This document shows positions 24,987-33,990 of a stretch of DNA of 64,000 bases, piece after piece. The stretch covers positions 7,831 to 71,830 of the forward strand of contig DHHJ01000032.1 in NCBI GenBank assembly GCA_002403205.1. Direction: 5' to 3'. Numbering within the stretch: the first letter of the stretch is position 1; the number at the start of each line of letters is the position of its first letter. Under the pieces are notes generated by a model, which was given only the letters and a program-made list of their open reading frames with translations, ran no database searches and was not told the DNA's origin. The translations under genes were made by a program, and so were the position numbers. This DNA comes from Anaerolineaceae bacterium UBA4775. Its GTDB lineage: Bacteria > Chloroflexota > Anaerolineae > Anaerolineales > Anaerolineaceae.

Positions 24987-25122
24987 TCTCTCCTTGTGAT
25001 TAACAATTGTATCAATGATATTAAATTTCGATTTTTTGCCTATCTTATAAAAACACCTCCTTCACAACTTACTTACTTCAATGAATGAACGTAGTTTTGG
25101 CTAAAATTAACAGCTCTACCGG

Positions 25123-26310
25123 TCAATCATATGAAGAATTCCTGTATAGGGGGGATTTTACAAACTCACCCAAAACCAAACAAGCCGCGCCGACCGCCCA
25201 TCGATCATCCCCCCAGGGTTCCACGACCACCTCTGTCGCTTCACCCTGGTAAGGCATTATATTCTCCTTTATCGTCTGATGCATTGGCTTAAAAATCCAA
25301 TCACCAAATCGAACGCCCTCTCCGCCAATGATAATGCGCATCGGAGAGAGAACTGTGATCAAATTAGCGATCTGAGCACCAAGTAATGTCCCTGCCTGTG
25401 CAAAAACATTCTGGGCATTATTATGATCCGATTCTGCAAGCTGCAACAAATCATCGACACTATCAACCGGTTCAGAACAAACCTCCCTACCACTGATGAG
25501 TAAACCTTCATCACTGACAAGGGTCTCTAAACATCCCCTTTTTCCACAAGCACATTGGCGACCATTGGAATGAACCGTGATATGTCCAAATTCACCAGCG
25601 CTTTTTACACCTCTGTATATTTGTCCATTGACCACGATACCCATTCCCAGGCCCCTCCCAATGGTGATGGTTATAAAGTGCTCTAAGTTTTGCCCGGCAC
25701 CAAATAACTGTTCAGCAACCATCAAAGTGTTGACGTCATTATCCACATAGGTCTTCACACCCACGCGATTCTGGACCAATTGTGAAAAAGGCACATTACG
25801 CCATCTGAAAAATGGCGATGTAATCAGCATTCCCCGATCAAAGTCAACCAAGCCCGCTGCACCGACTCCCACACCCAGCAATTTATCTTTTGGAACCTGA
25901 CTTCTTTTAATTAGCTCTTCTGTCAGGTTTCCAATAAGGTCGGCTACCGATTCTGGCGTTTTTGAGACTAGCTTCATGTTGTACCGCTCAATAATTTCCC
26001 CAACAAAATTGACTAGCACACCGATAAGGGTATTCTCTGTCAATTTAATTCCTACGGCATAACCACCACTGGGATTCAGCGCCAATAAAATCGGCTTTCT
26101 TCCACCCTTTGATTCCCCCATTTCTTTTTCAAAAATAAGGCCATCCGCAATGATCTGCGCGCTGATCCCCGTCAAAGTTGCCGAGCTTAAACCCGTGACC
26201 TTAGCCAGCTCCGCCCGAGACACAGGTCCAATTTCTTTGATTTTATTCAGGATGATCGAGTAATTGATCGCCCGAATGAGATCTTTTGAACCTCGTTTTG
26301 ATGTTACCAT
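25123..26310 (-). CDS. ROK family transcriptional regulator
   Basis: A 395-residue repressor of the ROK/NagC/XylR type. The N-terminal winged helix-turn-helix shows GPVSRAELAKVTGLSSATLTGISAQIIADGLI. A sugar-kinase-like fold follows, with the ROK zinc-site motif CACGKRGCLE. Because it heads the alpha-glucan locus on the same strand, it most likely controls the operon in response to a glucose-containing sugar. Its own promoter carries TTGACA-17-TATATT and a nearby inverted repeat, consistent with autoregulation. Confidence 0.9.
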   Translation of the reverse strand: MVTSKRGSKDLIRAINYSIILNKIKEIGPVSRAELAKVTGLSSATLTGISAQIIADGLIFEKEMGESKGGRKPILLALNPSGGYAVGIKLTENTLIGVLVNFVGEIIERYNMKLVSKTPESVADLIGNLTEELIKRSQVPKDKLLGVGVGAAGLVDFDRGMLITSPFFRWRNVPFSQLVQNRVGVKTYVDNDVNTLMVAEQLFGAGQNLEHFITITIGRGLGMGIVVNGQIYRGVKSAGEFGHITVHSNGRQCACGKRGCLETLVSDEGLLISGREVCSEPVDSVDDLLQLAESDHNNAQNVFAQAGTLLGAQIANLITVLSPMRIIIGGEGVRFGDWIFKPMHQTIKENIMPYQGEATEVVVEPWGDDRWAVGAACLVLGEFVKSPLYRNSSYD

Positions 26311-26347
26311 TTTAACTTTCTTTATTTAGTGAATTAACTTATTGAAT

Positions 26348-26376
26348 AATATACAGCTTTTGTGCAGGCTTGTCAA
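26348..26376 (-). promoter_or_regulatory. sigma-70 promoter of the ROK regulator gene
   Basis: TTGACA (26376-26371), a 17-base spacer, TATATT (26353-26348). The spacer contains TGCACAAA, the same half-site as the nearby inverted repeat. Confidence 0.8.
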
Positions 26377-26416
26377 GGTTTTTTAGTATTATTCCTCCTT
26401 TAACCAGAAAATTCCG

Positions 26417-26438
26417 ATTTGTGCACATCTGCACAAAT
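26417..26438. promoter_or_regulatory. candidate ROK operator (ATTTGTGCA inverted repeat)
   Basis: A 22-bp inverted repeat with half-site ATTTGTGCA and one mismatched pair, 40 bases upstream of the -35 box. A third half-site lies inside the promoter spacer (about 26359-26366). No copy is seen upstream of the binding-protein gene. Confidence 0.55.
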
Positions 26439-26466
26439 TAGCTATTTCCACCCAAAGTATGAAAGC

Positions 26467-27684
26467 TTAAGTTTTCACTACGTTGTCCCGGTGCTGGCTT
26501 TGTTTAAGCCGCCGAAAGGCGATCACGGCCAGCAACCCGATCAGCGCACCGACCAGCCAGGGAGACCGGGGGCTGATCTGGTCGCTTAAAAACCCGCCCA
26601 TCACCGGGCTGATCCCGGCGGCCACATTCCAGGAGAGGCCGTAAAGGCTCATATAGCGTCCGCGCTTGTCGACGGGTGCCAGGTTGGCCGCATGCGCACT
26701 GGCACGCGGCACAACCACCAGTTCCCCCATGGTCATGACCACCATCGCCAGCCAAAAACCCCAAAAACCATTCGAAACCGCAATCAGTAAAGGCGCAAAC
26801 ACATAAAACACCGCGCCCCAGCTCATCACCTGCACCGGCGGATGTTTTTTGGTTGCCCGCGTCACCAGCACCTGGAAGAACACCACCATCAGGGCATTGG
26901 TCGTCGGCAGCCAGCCATACAGCTGCTCGCGGATCCCGTACTGGGTCTTAAGGTACACCGACAGCAGCACCCACACCAGCGCCGCGACCATCTGTACCAG
27001 GGTGAACGCCCCCACCAGGCCCATGAACGGCCTGTCCCGCAGGGCCGACCAGTAACCCTGCAATTGCCGCCGCAGGGACGCGTTTTCCAGCGCGACTTCC
27101 CTGGGGAGCGTCTCCCGCGCGAAGAGCAGCAGCATCAGCCCGTAAGTGATCAACCCGGCTGCTGCGCCATACATCCCGTAGCTATATGACCGCGAGAGAA
27201 CAAACCCGCCAATGGCCGGCCCGGCCGCCACGCCGACATTGCGCGCCATGCGGATCAGGGCATAGGCATCGGCTCGTTTGCCCATCGGGAACAGGTCGGC
27301 CAGCATGGCATCTGTCCCCACATTGTACAGGGGTGAAAAGATCCCGCTTGAGCCCAGGATCACAGCAAAAGCCAGGTAGGTGCTGGCACGGCTGAGGAGG
27401 AAATAGCTCAACCCTGCCCCCACCAGGCCCACCACCATCGCGCCCTTGCGCCCCAGCCGGTCGATGATCGGCCCCGCCAGGATCGACGAAACCAGGCCGG
27501 TGGCCGCATTGATCGTCATCAGGCTGGTGACCGCCACCAGGGGCAGGTCCAGGGTCTCACTGGCATAGATCATCAGGAACGGCCAGATCATCGTCGTCCC
27601 GATGGTCGAGAACATCATCCCGGCGAACATCAGCCAGAACTGTTTGGGGAAATCGGTGTAATCCCGCCGCAGGCGTGTGAACAT
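26467..27684 (-). CDS. MFS transporter
   Basis: A 405-residue, 12-helix major facilitator superfamily protein. Motif A is present between helices 2 and 3 (GPIIDRLGRKGAM), and helix 5 shows GVAAGPAIGGFVLSRSY, typical of drug/multi-compound exporters of the MdtG/YfmO-like type. The substrate cannot be read from the sequence. GC content is clearly higher than in the adjacent sugar locus. The gene has a -10 box seven bases before the ATG and no ribosome-binding site, suggesting a leaderless message. Confidence 0.9.
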   Translation of the reverse strand: MFTRLRRDYTDFPKQFWLMFAGMMFSTIGTTMIWPFLMIYASETLDLPLVAVTSLMTINAATGLVSSILAGPIIDRLGRKGAMVVGLVGAGLSYFLLSRASTYLAFAVILGSSGIFSPLYNVGTDAMLADLFPMGKRADAYALIRMARNVGVAAGPAIGGFVLSRSYSYGMYGAAAGLITYGLMLLLFARETLPREVALENASLRRQLQGYWSALRDRPFMGLVGAFTLVQMVAALVWVLLSVYLKTQYGIREQLYGWLPTTNALMVVFFQVLVTRATKKHPPVQVMSWGAVFYVFAPLLIAVSNGFWGFWLAMVVMTMGELVVVPRASAHAANLAPVDKRGRYMSLYGLSWNVAAGISPVMGGFLSDQISPRSPWLVGALIGLLAVIAFRRLKQSQHRDNVVKT

Positions 27685-27691
27685 GGGGAGT

Positions 27692-27697
27692 ATTATA
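27692..27697 (-). promoter_or_regulatory. -10 box of a leaderless gene (MFS)
   Basis: TATAAT at 27697-27692 (with extended TGT before it), seven bases (ACTCCCC) before the ATG at 27684. Transcription would start at or next to the A of ATG. Confidence 0.65.
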
Positions 27698-27833
27698 ACA
27701 AAGTTGCGCTATGAACCAGGGTTAACCCTGCGGAGTATGCCGATACGCACCATGCGATCGTTTCTCAGGCCAAGGCCTGAGAGCGCGTCGCCATTTTTTA
27801 GACCAGGTCAATCCAGGAAGTATTAATTAAAGG

Positions 27834-28184
27834 TCACCCCAAATAAAACAGCTGATGCCCCACAAAGATCAGCCGCGTGGGGCGGGTGCAGGCAGCCACA
27901 TCCGGCAGCGCAGCCAGCAATGCCGCCACGTAGACCCCGTTAAAGGGTGAAAATTCCTCACAGATGGCCGTGCCTGTCAGCTCGCGCCGGTCCATCAGCG
28001 CACTGAAGGCGTCTTCCAGCGTCTCCCGCTGGATCACGCGCGGCTTGCCGCTCACCGCTGGCGACAGCACCACCCCCGCATCGTCCACCGCCTCGATCGC
28101 AAACGGGCGACCGCGCTCCAGGGTTTTCAGCTCGCGCCCGTGCAGCGTGCGGATGTTGGGCCAGAATTGCTCCCGCGTCAACAT
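27834..28184 (-). CDS. hypothetical protein, 116 aa
   Basis: A small soluble protein with high coding quality (balanced composition, GC-rich third positions). It contains HGRELKTLERGRPFAIEAVDD and a beta-rich middle, ending in RLIFVGHQLFYLG. It is not recognised. GAGGG lies close to the start ATG. It is divergent from the YgjP-like gene. No domain can be named; DNA-binding is conceivable from the N-terminal basic segment but unsupported. Confidence 0.55.
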   Translation of the reverse strand: MLTREQFWPNIRTLHGRELKTLERGRPFAIEAVDDAGVVLSPAVSGKPRVIQRETLEDAFSALMDRRELTGTAICEEFSPFNGVYVAALLAALPDVAACTRPTRLIFVGHQLFYLG

Positions 28185-28403
28185 GCCCTCAACCCCTGGC
28201 TTTTGCCCGCTGTTATGTGAAATGGTGAAAAATCTGTTGCTGTGTGATCCATCGCCCTCTTTCGGCCGTTGTTGTCCTGGCCTCGATTATACACGATCCC
28301 GCCCGCCAAAATGGATATCAAACAAATTCACTTCCTCATCCCTCATCCCCAATCCCTATTACCTCATACCGTCATTCCAATCACCTCAACACCGCCAGGC
28401 GGG

Positions 28404-28409
28404 TATAAT
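28404..28409 (+). promoter_or_regulatory. -10 box of a leaderless gene (YgjP-like)
   Basis: TATAAT seven bases before the ATG at 28417, with no ribosome-binding site between. Same arrangement as at 27692-27697 and 46330-46335. Confidence 0.65.
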
Positions 28410-28416
28410 TTCACCC

Positions 28417-29100
28417 ATGACACCCTCCTCCCCCAACATCTCCCAGATCATCCGCTCAAACCGGAAGACCTTCGGCCTGGAGATCACCCCCGACGGCCGG
28501 TTGATCGTGCGTGCCCCCAAAGCCGCCACCCAGGCCCAGATTAAAGCAGTCGTAGCCCAAAAATCCGCCTGGATCGCCAAAACCCGGGCGCGCCTGGCAG
28601 CGCAGTACCCCCAGCGCCAGCCCAGAACCTTCACCGAGGGTGAGACCTTCTGGTACCTGGGTGAGCAGTACCCCCTGCGCCTGACCGACCGGGTGCGCCC
28701 CACGCTGGACCTCAACGGGGCCTTCCACCTCTCCCGCCAGGCGCACAGCCGGGCCAGGCAGGTCTTCATCGATTGGTACCGGGCAGAGACCCGCCAGATC
28801 ACCCTCAGCCTGATGGAAACCTACCTTCAGCAATATGGCTTTAAGGTGAACGGGGTCCGCATCACCAGCGCCCGCACCCGCTGGGGAAGCTGTTCAGGGA
28901 AGGGCAACCTGAACTTCACCTATCGCTTATGCATGGCGCCCTTGCTTGTGGTGGAATACGTCGTCGTCCACGAACTGGTTCACCTCAAAATCCCCAATCA
29001 CAGCCGGCACTTTTGGGCCGAAGTTGCCCGGATCAACCCCGCCTGGCAGGAGTCCCGCGCCTGGCTCAAACGGCATGGGCACCTGCTCACACTTGATTGA
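28417..29100 (+). CDS. YgjP-like (DUF45) metallopeptidase
   Basis: A 227-residue protein with the gluzincin motif HELVHLKIPNHSRHFW (HExxH plus downstream His), preceded by the family hallmark TRWGSCSGKGNLNFTYRL. The N-terminal half is a beta-rich domain. The YgjP/SprT-related family has a zinc protease fold; the E. coli member has no firmly established role, but such proteins are often found beside restriction or DNA-processing genes. The open frame extends upstream to 27964, but the ATG at 28417 directly follows a TATAAT, so this start is preferred. Confidence 0.85.
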   Translation: MTPSSPNISQIIRSNRKTFGLEITPDGRLIVRAPKAATQAQIKAVVAQKSAWIAKTRARLAAQYPQRQPRTFTEGETFWYLGEQYPLRLTDRVRPTLDLNGAFHLSRQAHSRARQVFIDWYRAETRQITLSLMETYLQQYGFKVNGVRITSARTRWGSCSGKGNLNFTYRLCMAPLLVVEYVVVHELVHLKIPNHSRHFWAEVARINPAWQESRAWLKRHGHLLTLD

Positions 29101-29232
29101 CCTATCCCTTTAAAACGAACGTTAACCCCCTGATAACCAAATTGCAAACGGGCCACAACCTGCCCTTGACCCAAATTGTGTAGAATAACCCTTAAACAGC
29201 AGTTAAGCCACTTCACAAACGGAGCGTGACGG

Positions 29233-29667
29233 ATGAGCGCACAGGTTAAGCAAAAAGTACTTTTCTTATGCACAGGTAATTCCTGCCGCAGCCAAATGGC
29301 TGAAGCCTGGCTGCGCACCTTGGGCGGTGAACGTTTCGAGGTCTTCAGCGCCGGGCTGGAGCCGCACGGCGTCAACCCCTACACCATCAGGGTGATGGAG
29401 GAGGTCAATGTCGATATGGGCTCGCACCGCTCAAAACACATGGACGAATACATCGGCCGGGTTGAGTTTGGCTACCTGATCACCGTGTGCGGGAACGCAG
29501 ATGAACGCTGCCCCTACTTCCCCGGGATGGGAGAGCGCCTGCACTGGCCCTTTGAAGACCCTGCCGCTTTCGTCGGCCCGGAACCAGACAAACTGAACGC
29601 CTTCCGCACAGTGCGCGACCAGATCAAAGCCCGCATTCAGTCCTGGCTGGCTGAAACCAATCCATAG
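29233..29667 (+). CDS. arsC: arsenate reductase, low-molecular-weight phosphatase fold
   Basis: A 144-residue thioredoxin-coupled ArsC. The P-loop CTGNSCRSQMAEA starts near residue 13 with the nucleophilic Cys, and a second region ITVCGNADERCPYFPG supplies the resolving cysteines. It reduces arsenate to arsenite for export. No ArsR or arsenite pump is adjacent, so it acts as a stand-alone gene here. GGAGCGTGACGG precedes the ATG, and a TAGAAT -10-like box lies near 29182. It ends before a bidirectional terminator. Confidence 0.92.
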   Translation: MSAQVKQKVLFLCTGNSCRSQMAEAWLRTLGGERFEVFSAGLEPHGVNPYTIRVMEEVNVDMGSHRSKHMDEYIGRVEFGYLITVCGNADERCPYFPGMGERLHWPFEDPAAFVGPEPDKLNAFRTVRDQIKARIQSWLAETNP

Positions 29668-29750
29668 CCACAGCACCCGTTCGAGTTTGCCAGTCAGCCA
29701 GCCTGGCAGAGGTGGAGTGCTTCAGAAAGTCACCCTCAGTATTAACCAAA

Positions 29751-29782
29751 AGAGACGCCCCGGCGGGCGTCTCTCATTTTCT
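29751..29782. terminator. bidirectional terminator between arsC and the M3 peptidase gene
   Basis: Stem AGAGACGCCC / GGGCGTCTCT (29751-29774), with TCATTTTCTT on the plus side and TTTTGGTTAAT on the minus side, between two convergent genes. Confidence 0.85.
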
Positions 29783-29827
29783 TAAGGTCTGCTGCGTTGC
29801 CGGCCGGCTCGCAGATCAAACCCGTCC

Positions 29828-31624
29828 CTACAGTTCGCAGTAGCGGTCAACCCTTTGGGCAACCACATCCAGGCTGTCTGCCCAGAATGCCTTCGAGCGG
29901 ATATCGATATCAAAGCGGGCAGCCAGTTCCGCTGCCGGTGCCTCCCCTGTGGATGACAGCAAGCGCTTATAATCCGGGATGAAATCCGCCCCGCGCTGCT
30001 TGTAGATGGCGTACAAACCCACCCCAAACAGCATCCCAAAGGCATAGGGGAAGTTGTAGAAAGACAGCCCGGCGTAATAGTAATGCGGCTTCCAGGTCCA
30101 CATGAACTTATGCCGGTAGTCCGCATCCAAACCCTCACCATAGGTCTGCGCCTGGGCGTCTTCCATGATCTCACACAGCTCATCTGCGCTCAGCTCCGAT
30201 GTTGCCCGGCGTTCAAACACCTCTCTCTCAAACAGGAAGCGGGAATAAATATCCACAATCACCTGGGCATTGCCGATCAAGGCGGTCTCCAGCAGGGCTA
30301 ATTCCGCCTGGGGATCGCTGATCGTATCCATGATCGCATTGAACACGATCGTCTCGCACATGATCGAAGCGGTTTCTGCCATCGTCATGGGGGTTCGCCG
30401 CTGAAGCGGCGTCTTGCCGGCTTCAAACATATTGAAATTGTGATATCCATGGCCCAGCTCGTGTGCTATGGTCATCACCTGGTCAAGCGAGCCGTCAAAA
30501 TTGCATAAAATGCGGGATTCCTTCACCCCCGGCACAGACATGCAAAAAGCGCCGCCGCGTTTGCCCGGTCGTTGTTCAGCATCGATCCAGCGGTTCTCAA
30601 AGGCGGTTTGGGCAAAGGTTTTCAGCTCCGGGGAGAATTTTTCAAAATTCGCCATGATGAAATCGGCAGCTTCAGGGAATGTGTAGGTCTTTTCAAGCTT
30701 GCCGGCGGGCGCAAACAGGTTCCACCAGGGCAACGCTTCCTGGTTGAAGCGGGCAGCCTTGGCTTTGTAATACCGCCTGAAGGTCGGGAAGGAGTCTTTC
30801 ATCGCCTCCATCATCACATCCAGGGTCTCCCGGTCGATGCGCGCCTGGTCAATCGGCCCGTGCAGGGCATCCACCCGCCCGCGGCGACCGTTCAGTGTGT
30901 TCACCCAGCCTTTGATTCCGTTCATGCAGGCAGCCAGCGGCTCTTTGACCGACTCCCAGGCTTCAAACTCGGCCACATAAGCCCGTTTGCGCACCGCTTC
31001 GTCCGGGTGTGAGTACAGGTTGATCAGCGCGGGCATGGGCAGGGTCTTTTCTTCCCCATCCAGCTCAAATATCACCGTCTTTTGCGAGGTGACCGTGCCC
31101 TGCAGCTTGCCCCATGCGTTGGACCCCGAAAGGCTCAACTCGCTGGCCAGCACTTCTTCCTTTTCACTCATTAAGTACTGACTCTGTTCGGCGATCTCCT
31201 TCACCGGGAAGGCATGCGCCCCTGCGCTGCCGCCCAGCGCCAATACCGAGGGCAGTACCTCCCTGAACTGGCCTACCCACGCTTCCAAAAGGACGTTGAC
31301 CTTCTCAATTTCAACCATCACCTGGTCAAATTGCGAATTCATGCGCATGGCCTGCTGGTTGTAAGAATCGGTTGAAATAAACGAGTGAAAATAAGCGTTA
31401 ATGGTGGCGGCCTTCACCATCAAGGCATTGATTTCATCCACCATATCGCTGATGGCTGCGTTGACCTGTTCAGGGGGTGTGGTCACAGCGATGCCAACCC
31501 ATTCCTGTTCGTAGCGGGTTCGCAATGCGCCGGTAGCATCCTTAACCCAGGCGATATCCTGGGCCAATTCGGGCGATTCCAGCCCTGCGTACACATTTGA
31601 TAGGTCCCAACGGGGGGGTGTCAT
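29828..31624 (-). CDS. pepF: oligoendopeptidase F, M3 family
   Basis: A 598-residue zinc oligopeptidase, the usual length for M3B. The active-site motif HELGHGYHNF lies near residues 387-396, followed by the third ligand region TMAETASIMCETI. It cleaves cytosolic oligopeptides of about 7-17 residues. There is no signal peptide. AAGGAG precedes the ATG. Together with the M20, S41 and YugP-like enzymes in the window it fits a peptide-using lifestyle. Confidence 0.93.
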   Translation of the reverse strand: MTPPRWDLSNVYAGLESPELAQDIAWVKDATGALRTRYEQEWVGIAVTTPPEQVNAAISDMVDEINALMVKAATINAYFHSFISTDSYNQQAMRMNSQFDQVMVEIEKVNVLLEAWVGQFREVLPSVLALGGSAGAHAFPVKEIAEQSQYLMSEKEEVLASELSLSGSNAWGKLQGTVTSQKTVIFELDGEEKTLPMPALINLYSHPDEAVRKRAYVAEFEAWESVKEPLAACMNGIKGWVNTLNGRRGRVDALHGPIDQARIDRETLDVMMEAMKDSFPTFRRYYKAKAARFNQEALPWWNLFAPAGKLEKTYTFPEAADFIMANFEKFSPELKTFAQTAFENRWIDAEQRPGKRGGAFCMSVPGVKESRILCNFDGSLDQVMTIAHELGHGYHNFNMFEAGKTPLQRRTPMTMAETASIMCETIVFNAIMDTISDPQAELALLETALIGNAQVIVDIYSRFLFEREVFERRATSELSADELCEIMEDAQAQTYGEGLDADYRHKFMWTWKPHYYYAGLSFYNFPYAFGMLFGVGLYAIYKQRGADFIPDYKRLLSSTGEAPAAELAARFDIDIRSKAFWADSLDVVAQRVDRYCEL

Positions 31625-31795
31625 CTACATCTCCTTCTATGCAAGAAAAGTTTGATTGTATTTATCAGCCCAATTATAAGACGATTTTCCCCACCGGGTT
31701 ATGCGACCAGACGATAAATGCTCCCGCCCGGTCACCCACCCCTGCACCAATCTAAAGAGCGCACCCCAGATTGACCGGTCAGCCCGCCAGAACCA

Positions 31796-32689
31796 TCAGC
31801 CCAGCGCAATGGCGCGGGTTAGGGCGTCCACGATCTCCCCCTCCTGCCCTTCGCAATCCACACCACCGATGTGGATGCTTTGCTTCGTCTTTCCATGAAA
31901 ATCGCTGCCGCAGGTCAGCAGCAGATCGTTGGCCAGCACAGCCTGCCGGTAAAACGCCGCCTGCTTGTGGGTGTGATAGCTGCTGTACACCTCAAGGCCT
32001 GCGATGCCCGCTGCAACGATCGCCTGCAACAAGACCGGGTCTTCTTTAATATTTACCCCGGGATGTGCAAGAACAGTCACGCCGTGGTTCGATTGAAGCA
32101 AATCAATCGCTTCGCCCAGGTTCATAAAACGCATCGGAACGTCAGCGGGCTTCCCTTGGGCGCAGTAATCCCAGTAAAAATTCACAAAAGGGTTATCGCT
32201 TCGCTCGCCATTACCCCGGTAGGGGTCTAAAAGCGGGTTTTTTGCCTCAGCATCGTACATCAGAGCGGCTTCAGCGATCATCTCACCGGTGACCACGCCG
32301 TCAAAAACCAGTTCTTCAATCACCCGGTCATCAAATTCAATCCCCAACTGGCGCACCAGGGCCATCAACCGGGCTGAATTGGCCTTTTCTTGCTGATGCA
32401 GATCTGCCTCAATGTGGGCAAACACCGCGGCGGAGTGGTCCATCCCATACCCCAGCAGATGCAGGTTGACGCCTTCAAATATGCAATCCAGCTCGATCGC
32501 CGGGATGACCGTCAGGCCGGTCCCCTCAGCAGACTTCAGCGCCACTGAGATGCCCCTGACCGCGTTGTGGTCGGCAATTGCCAAATGGGTCAGCCCGGCC
32601 TGCAACCCCCGCGCCACCAGTTCTTCAGGTGAAAAATCCCCATCGCTGCTGTAATGGGAATGTATGTGCAAATCAATCGTCGCCATCAT
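31796..32689 (-). CDS. PHP-domain phosphoesterase
   Basis: A 297-residue protein with the PHP metal-binding motif DLHIHSHYSSDGD at residues 5-17, further His/Asp motifs (LAIADHNAVRG, ELDC, VLAHPGVN) and CGSDFHG near the C-terminus. It is likely a trinuclear-metal phosphoesterase (nucleotide 3',5'-bisphosphate or oligonucleotide type, compare RNase AM/YciV). The start is placed at tandem ATGs at 32689. The frame is open to 32758 with a TTG start, but that extension reads into repeat-adjacent sequence and is not family-like. Confidence 0.85.
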   Translation of the reverse strand: MMATIDLHIHSHYSSDGDFSPEELVARGLQAGLTHLAIADHNAVRGISVALKSAEGTGLTVIPAIELDCIFEGVNLHLLGYGMDHSAAVFAHIEADLHQQEKANSARLMALVRQLGIEFDDRVIEELVFDGVVTGEMIAEAALMYDAEAKNPLLDPYRGNGERSDNPFVNFYWDYCAQGKPADVPMRFMNLGEAIDLLQSNHGVTVLAHPGVNIKEDPVLLQAIVAAGIAGLEVYSSYHTHKQAAFYRQAVLANDLLLTCGSDFHGKTKQSIHIGGVDCEGQEGEIVDALTRAIALG

Positions 32690-32768
32690 GTTTTTTTGCT
32701 TAGGCCGCGATTCCCTCGAGTGGTAATCCTCGAAAAACGTCCTGTTACCCTTTCGCAATTCTAATCAG

Positions 32769-32885
32769 CTACCAGCCACCAGCTACTTGCTACCAACCAC
32801 CCGCTACTCACGACCAGCTTTCAGCTTTATTCTTCCTTCTTTCCTACCGGCTACCAACTAAAAGCTGCCAACCACCAGCTATTTC
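32769..32885. repeat. two blocks of degenerate 7-bp repeats (CTACCAG type)
   Basis: 32769-32824 reads as eight consecutive heptamers related to CTACCAG/CCACCAG. 32844-32885 reads as six more, the last overlapping the stop codon of the next gene. Period 7 is kept although the units have diverged. Confidence 0.85.
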
Positions 32886-33267
32886 AGCAGGTCCCGTGCG
32901 CCAGCAGGGCCACCGCTTTCCCCTCCCTGGCCAGGCGGTTATACACCTGGCAGGCTTTGGGCGTCTTCTCGATGATCAGCTCCTCAACCCCCGCGGCTTT
33001 GACCACCTGCCGGGTCTTGTCCGTCACCCGGATGGCGCCGTTGACACCGTTGCCGATCACCAGGATCTTCACCTCCGGGCCCAGCGCAGGCCGGACCATC
33101 TTGGGCGTCAACCGGTGCCCCTCGCGTTCCTTCCACGCGGACACCCTGCCTCCCACAATGCAGATATCCTTGCCCACTCCCCGGCCATCTGCCGAATGCA
33201 CCTGTCCGCTTACCCTGAAAACACCCCACTCAAAGCTTTCGATCGGGCCTTCTGAATCTGTGAACAT
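32884..33267 (-). CDS. Mth938-like (DUF498/NDUFAF3-type) protein
   Basis: A 127-residue protein of the DUF498 fold. Features include ESFEWGVFRVSG, the central ALGPEVKILVIGNGVNGAIRV and the C-terminal EKTPKACQVYNRLAREGKAVALLAHGTC. Bacterial and archaeal members have no established biochemical role; the eukaryotic relative NDUFAF3 helps assemble complex I. The stop lies in a heptamer repeat block. GGAAGGA precedes the ATG. Confidence 0.85.
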   Translation of the reverse strand: MFTDSEGPIESFEWGVFRVSGQVHSADGRGVGKDICIVGGRVSAWKEREGHRLTPKMVRPALGPEVKILVIGNGVNGAIRVTDKTRQVVKAAGVEELIIEKTPKACQVYNRLAREGKAVALLAHGTC

Positions 33268-33399
33268 GGCCGTCCTTCCACGAGCACCTATGGGGTATCA
33301 CCGAAAGCCGCCCCACAGGTATAATAAGCCTATATTGATTATAATGTGAACCCGTTTCCGGCAGCAAATCAGCCTGCCCCAGCATCGAGAAAGGACTCT

Positions 33400-33813
33400 A
33401 TGGCGTTTCAGATCACCAAAGAATGGCTCATCAACCTCCCCGAAGAATTCGAGAAACGGGTCGAAGAAGATAAGATCATCTTTTGGAAAACCGGAATCAC
33501 GGTGATCCTCGCCGCCTTTCGAGTACCCGAAGAGACCGGGAAGGTCGTCCTGCTCAACCGCATCCAGGAGAAAATCCCCGAAAACACCCTCGAGACCCTG
33601 GTCTCCACCAAGGGAGAGATCGTCGGGCTGGGCTACACCCAGATCCACAAAGCGCTGGGTGAGAAAAACCGCCTCTCGCTGTACACTTTCACCGCCAGCG
33701 ACACATCATGCCTGCAGACCGCCTTCTACCTGGACGATCCGGAAGATTTGCCCTGGGCGAAGTCGGTATGGGAGGGCCTTGTCTACCTGCCAGATTCCGA
33801 CCATCCGGCGTAA
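33400..33813 (+). CDS. hypothetical protein, 137 aa
   Basis: A soluble acidic protein with an amphipathic start (MAFQITKEWLINLPEEFEKRVEEDK) and a DDPEDLPWAKSVWEGLVYLPD end. AAAGGA lies upstream of the ATG at 33400; the frame is open upstream without a good start. No known domain is recognised. It is flanked by a divergent DUF498 gene and a downstream GIN-domain gene with its own promoter. Confidence 0.6.
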   Translation: MAFQITKEWLINLPEEFEKRVEEDKIIFWKTGITVILAAFRVPEETGKVVLLNRIQEKIPENTLETLVSTKGEIVGLGYTQIHKALGEKNRLSLYTFTASDTSCLQTAFYLDDPEDLPWAKSVWEGLVYLPDSDHPA

Positions 33814-33940
33814 ACACCGGCCATTGTTGACCAAATCCTGCTGGACTCATCGTAAACACAAATCCCCAATCACGCAACTTTAGAATTATTTATATACGGC
33901 TTGTTTTTATTGAATTTATACATATCCTTAGTTAAATTTA

Positions 33941-33949
33941 TGGTATAAT
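33941..33949 (+). promoter_or_regulatory. extended -10 promoter of the DUF2807 gene
   Basis: TGGTATAAT at 33941-33949, with a leader of about 36 bases to the ATG at 33991. Confidence 0.6.
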
Positions 33950-33990
33950 CTGCTCAAGAAAACAAAAAAGTCTGAAATCGAGGTGATCCG

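Noticed and set aside
27964..28416. N-terminal extension of the YgjP-like protein
   Set aside because: The extension overlaps a divergent gene, has Ser/Pro/Arg-rich shadow composition, and a TATAAT lies directly before the family-typical start.
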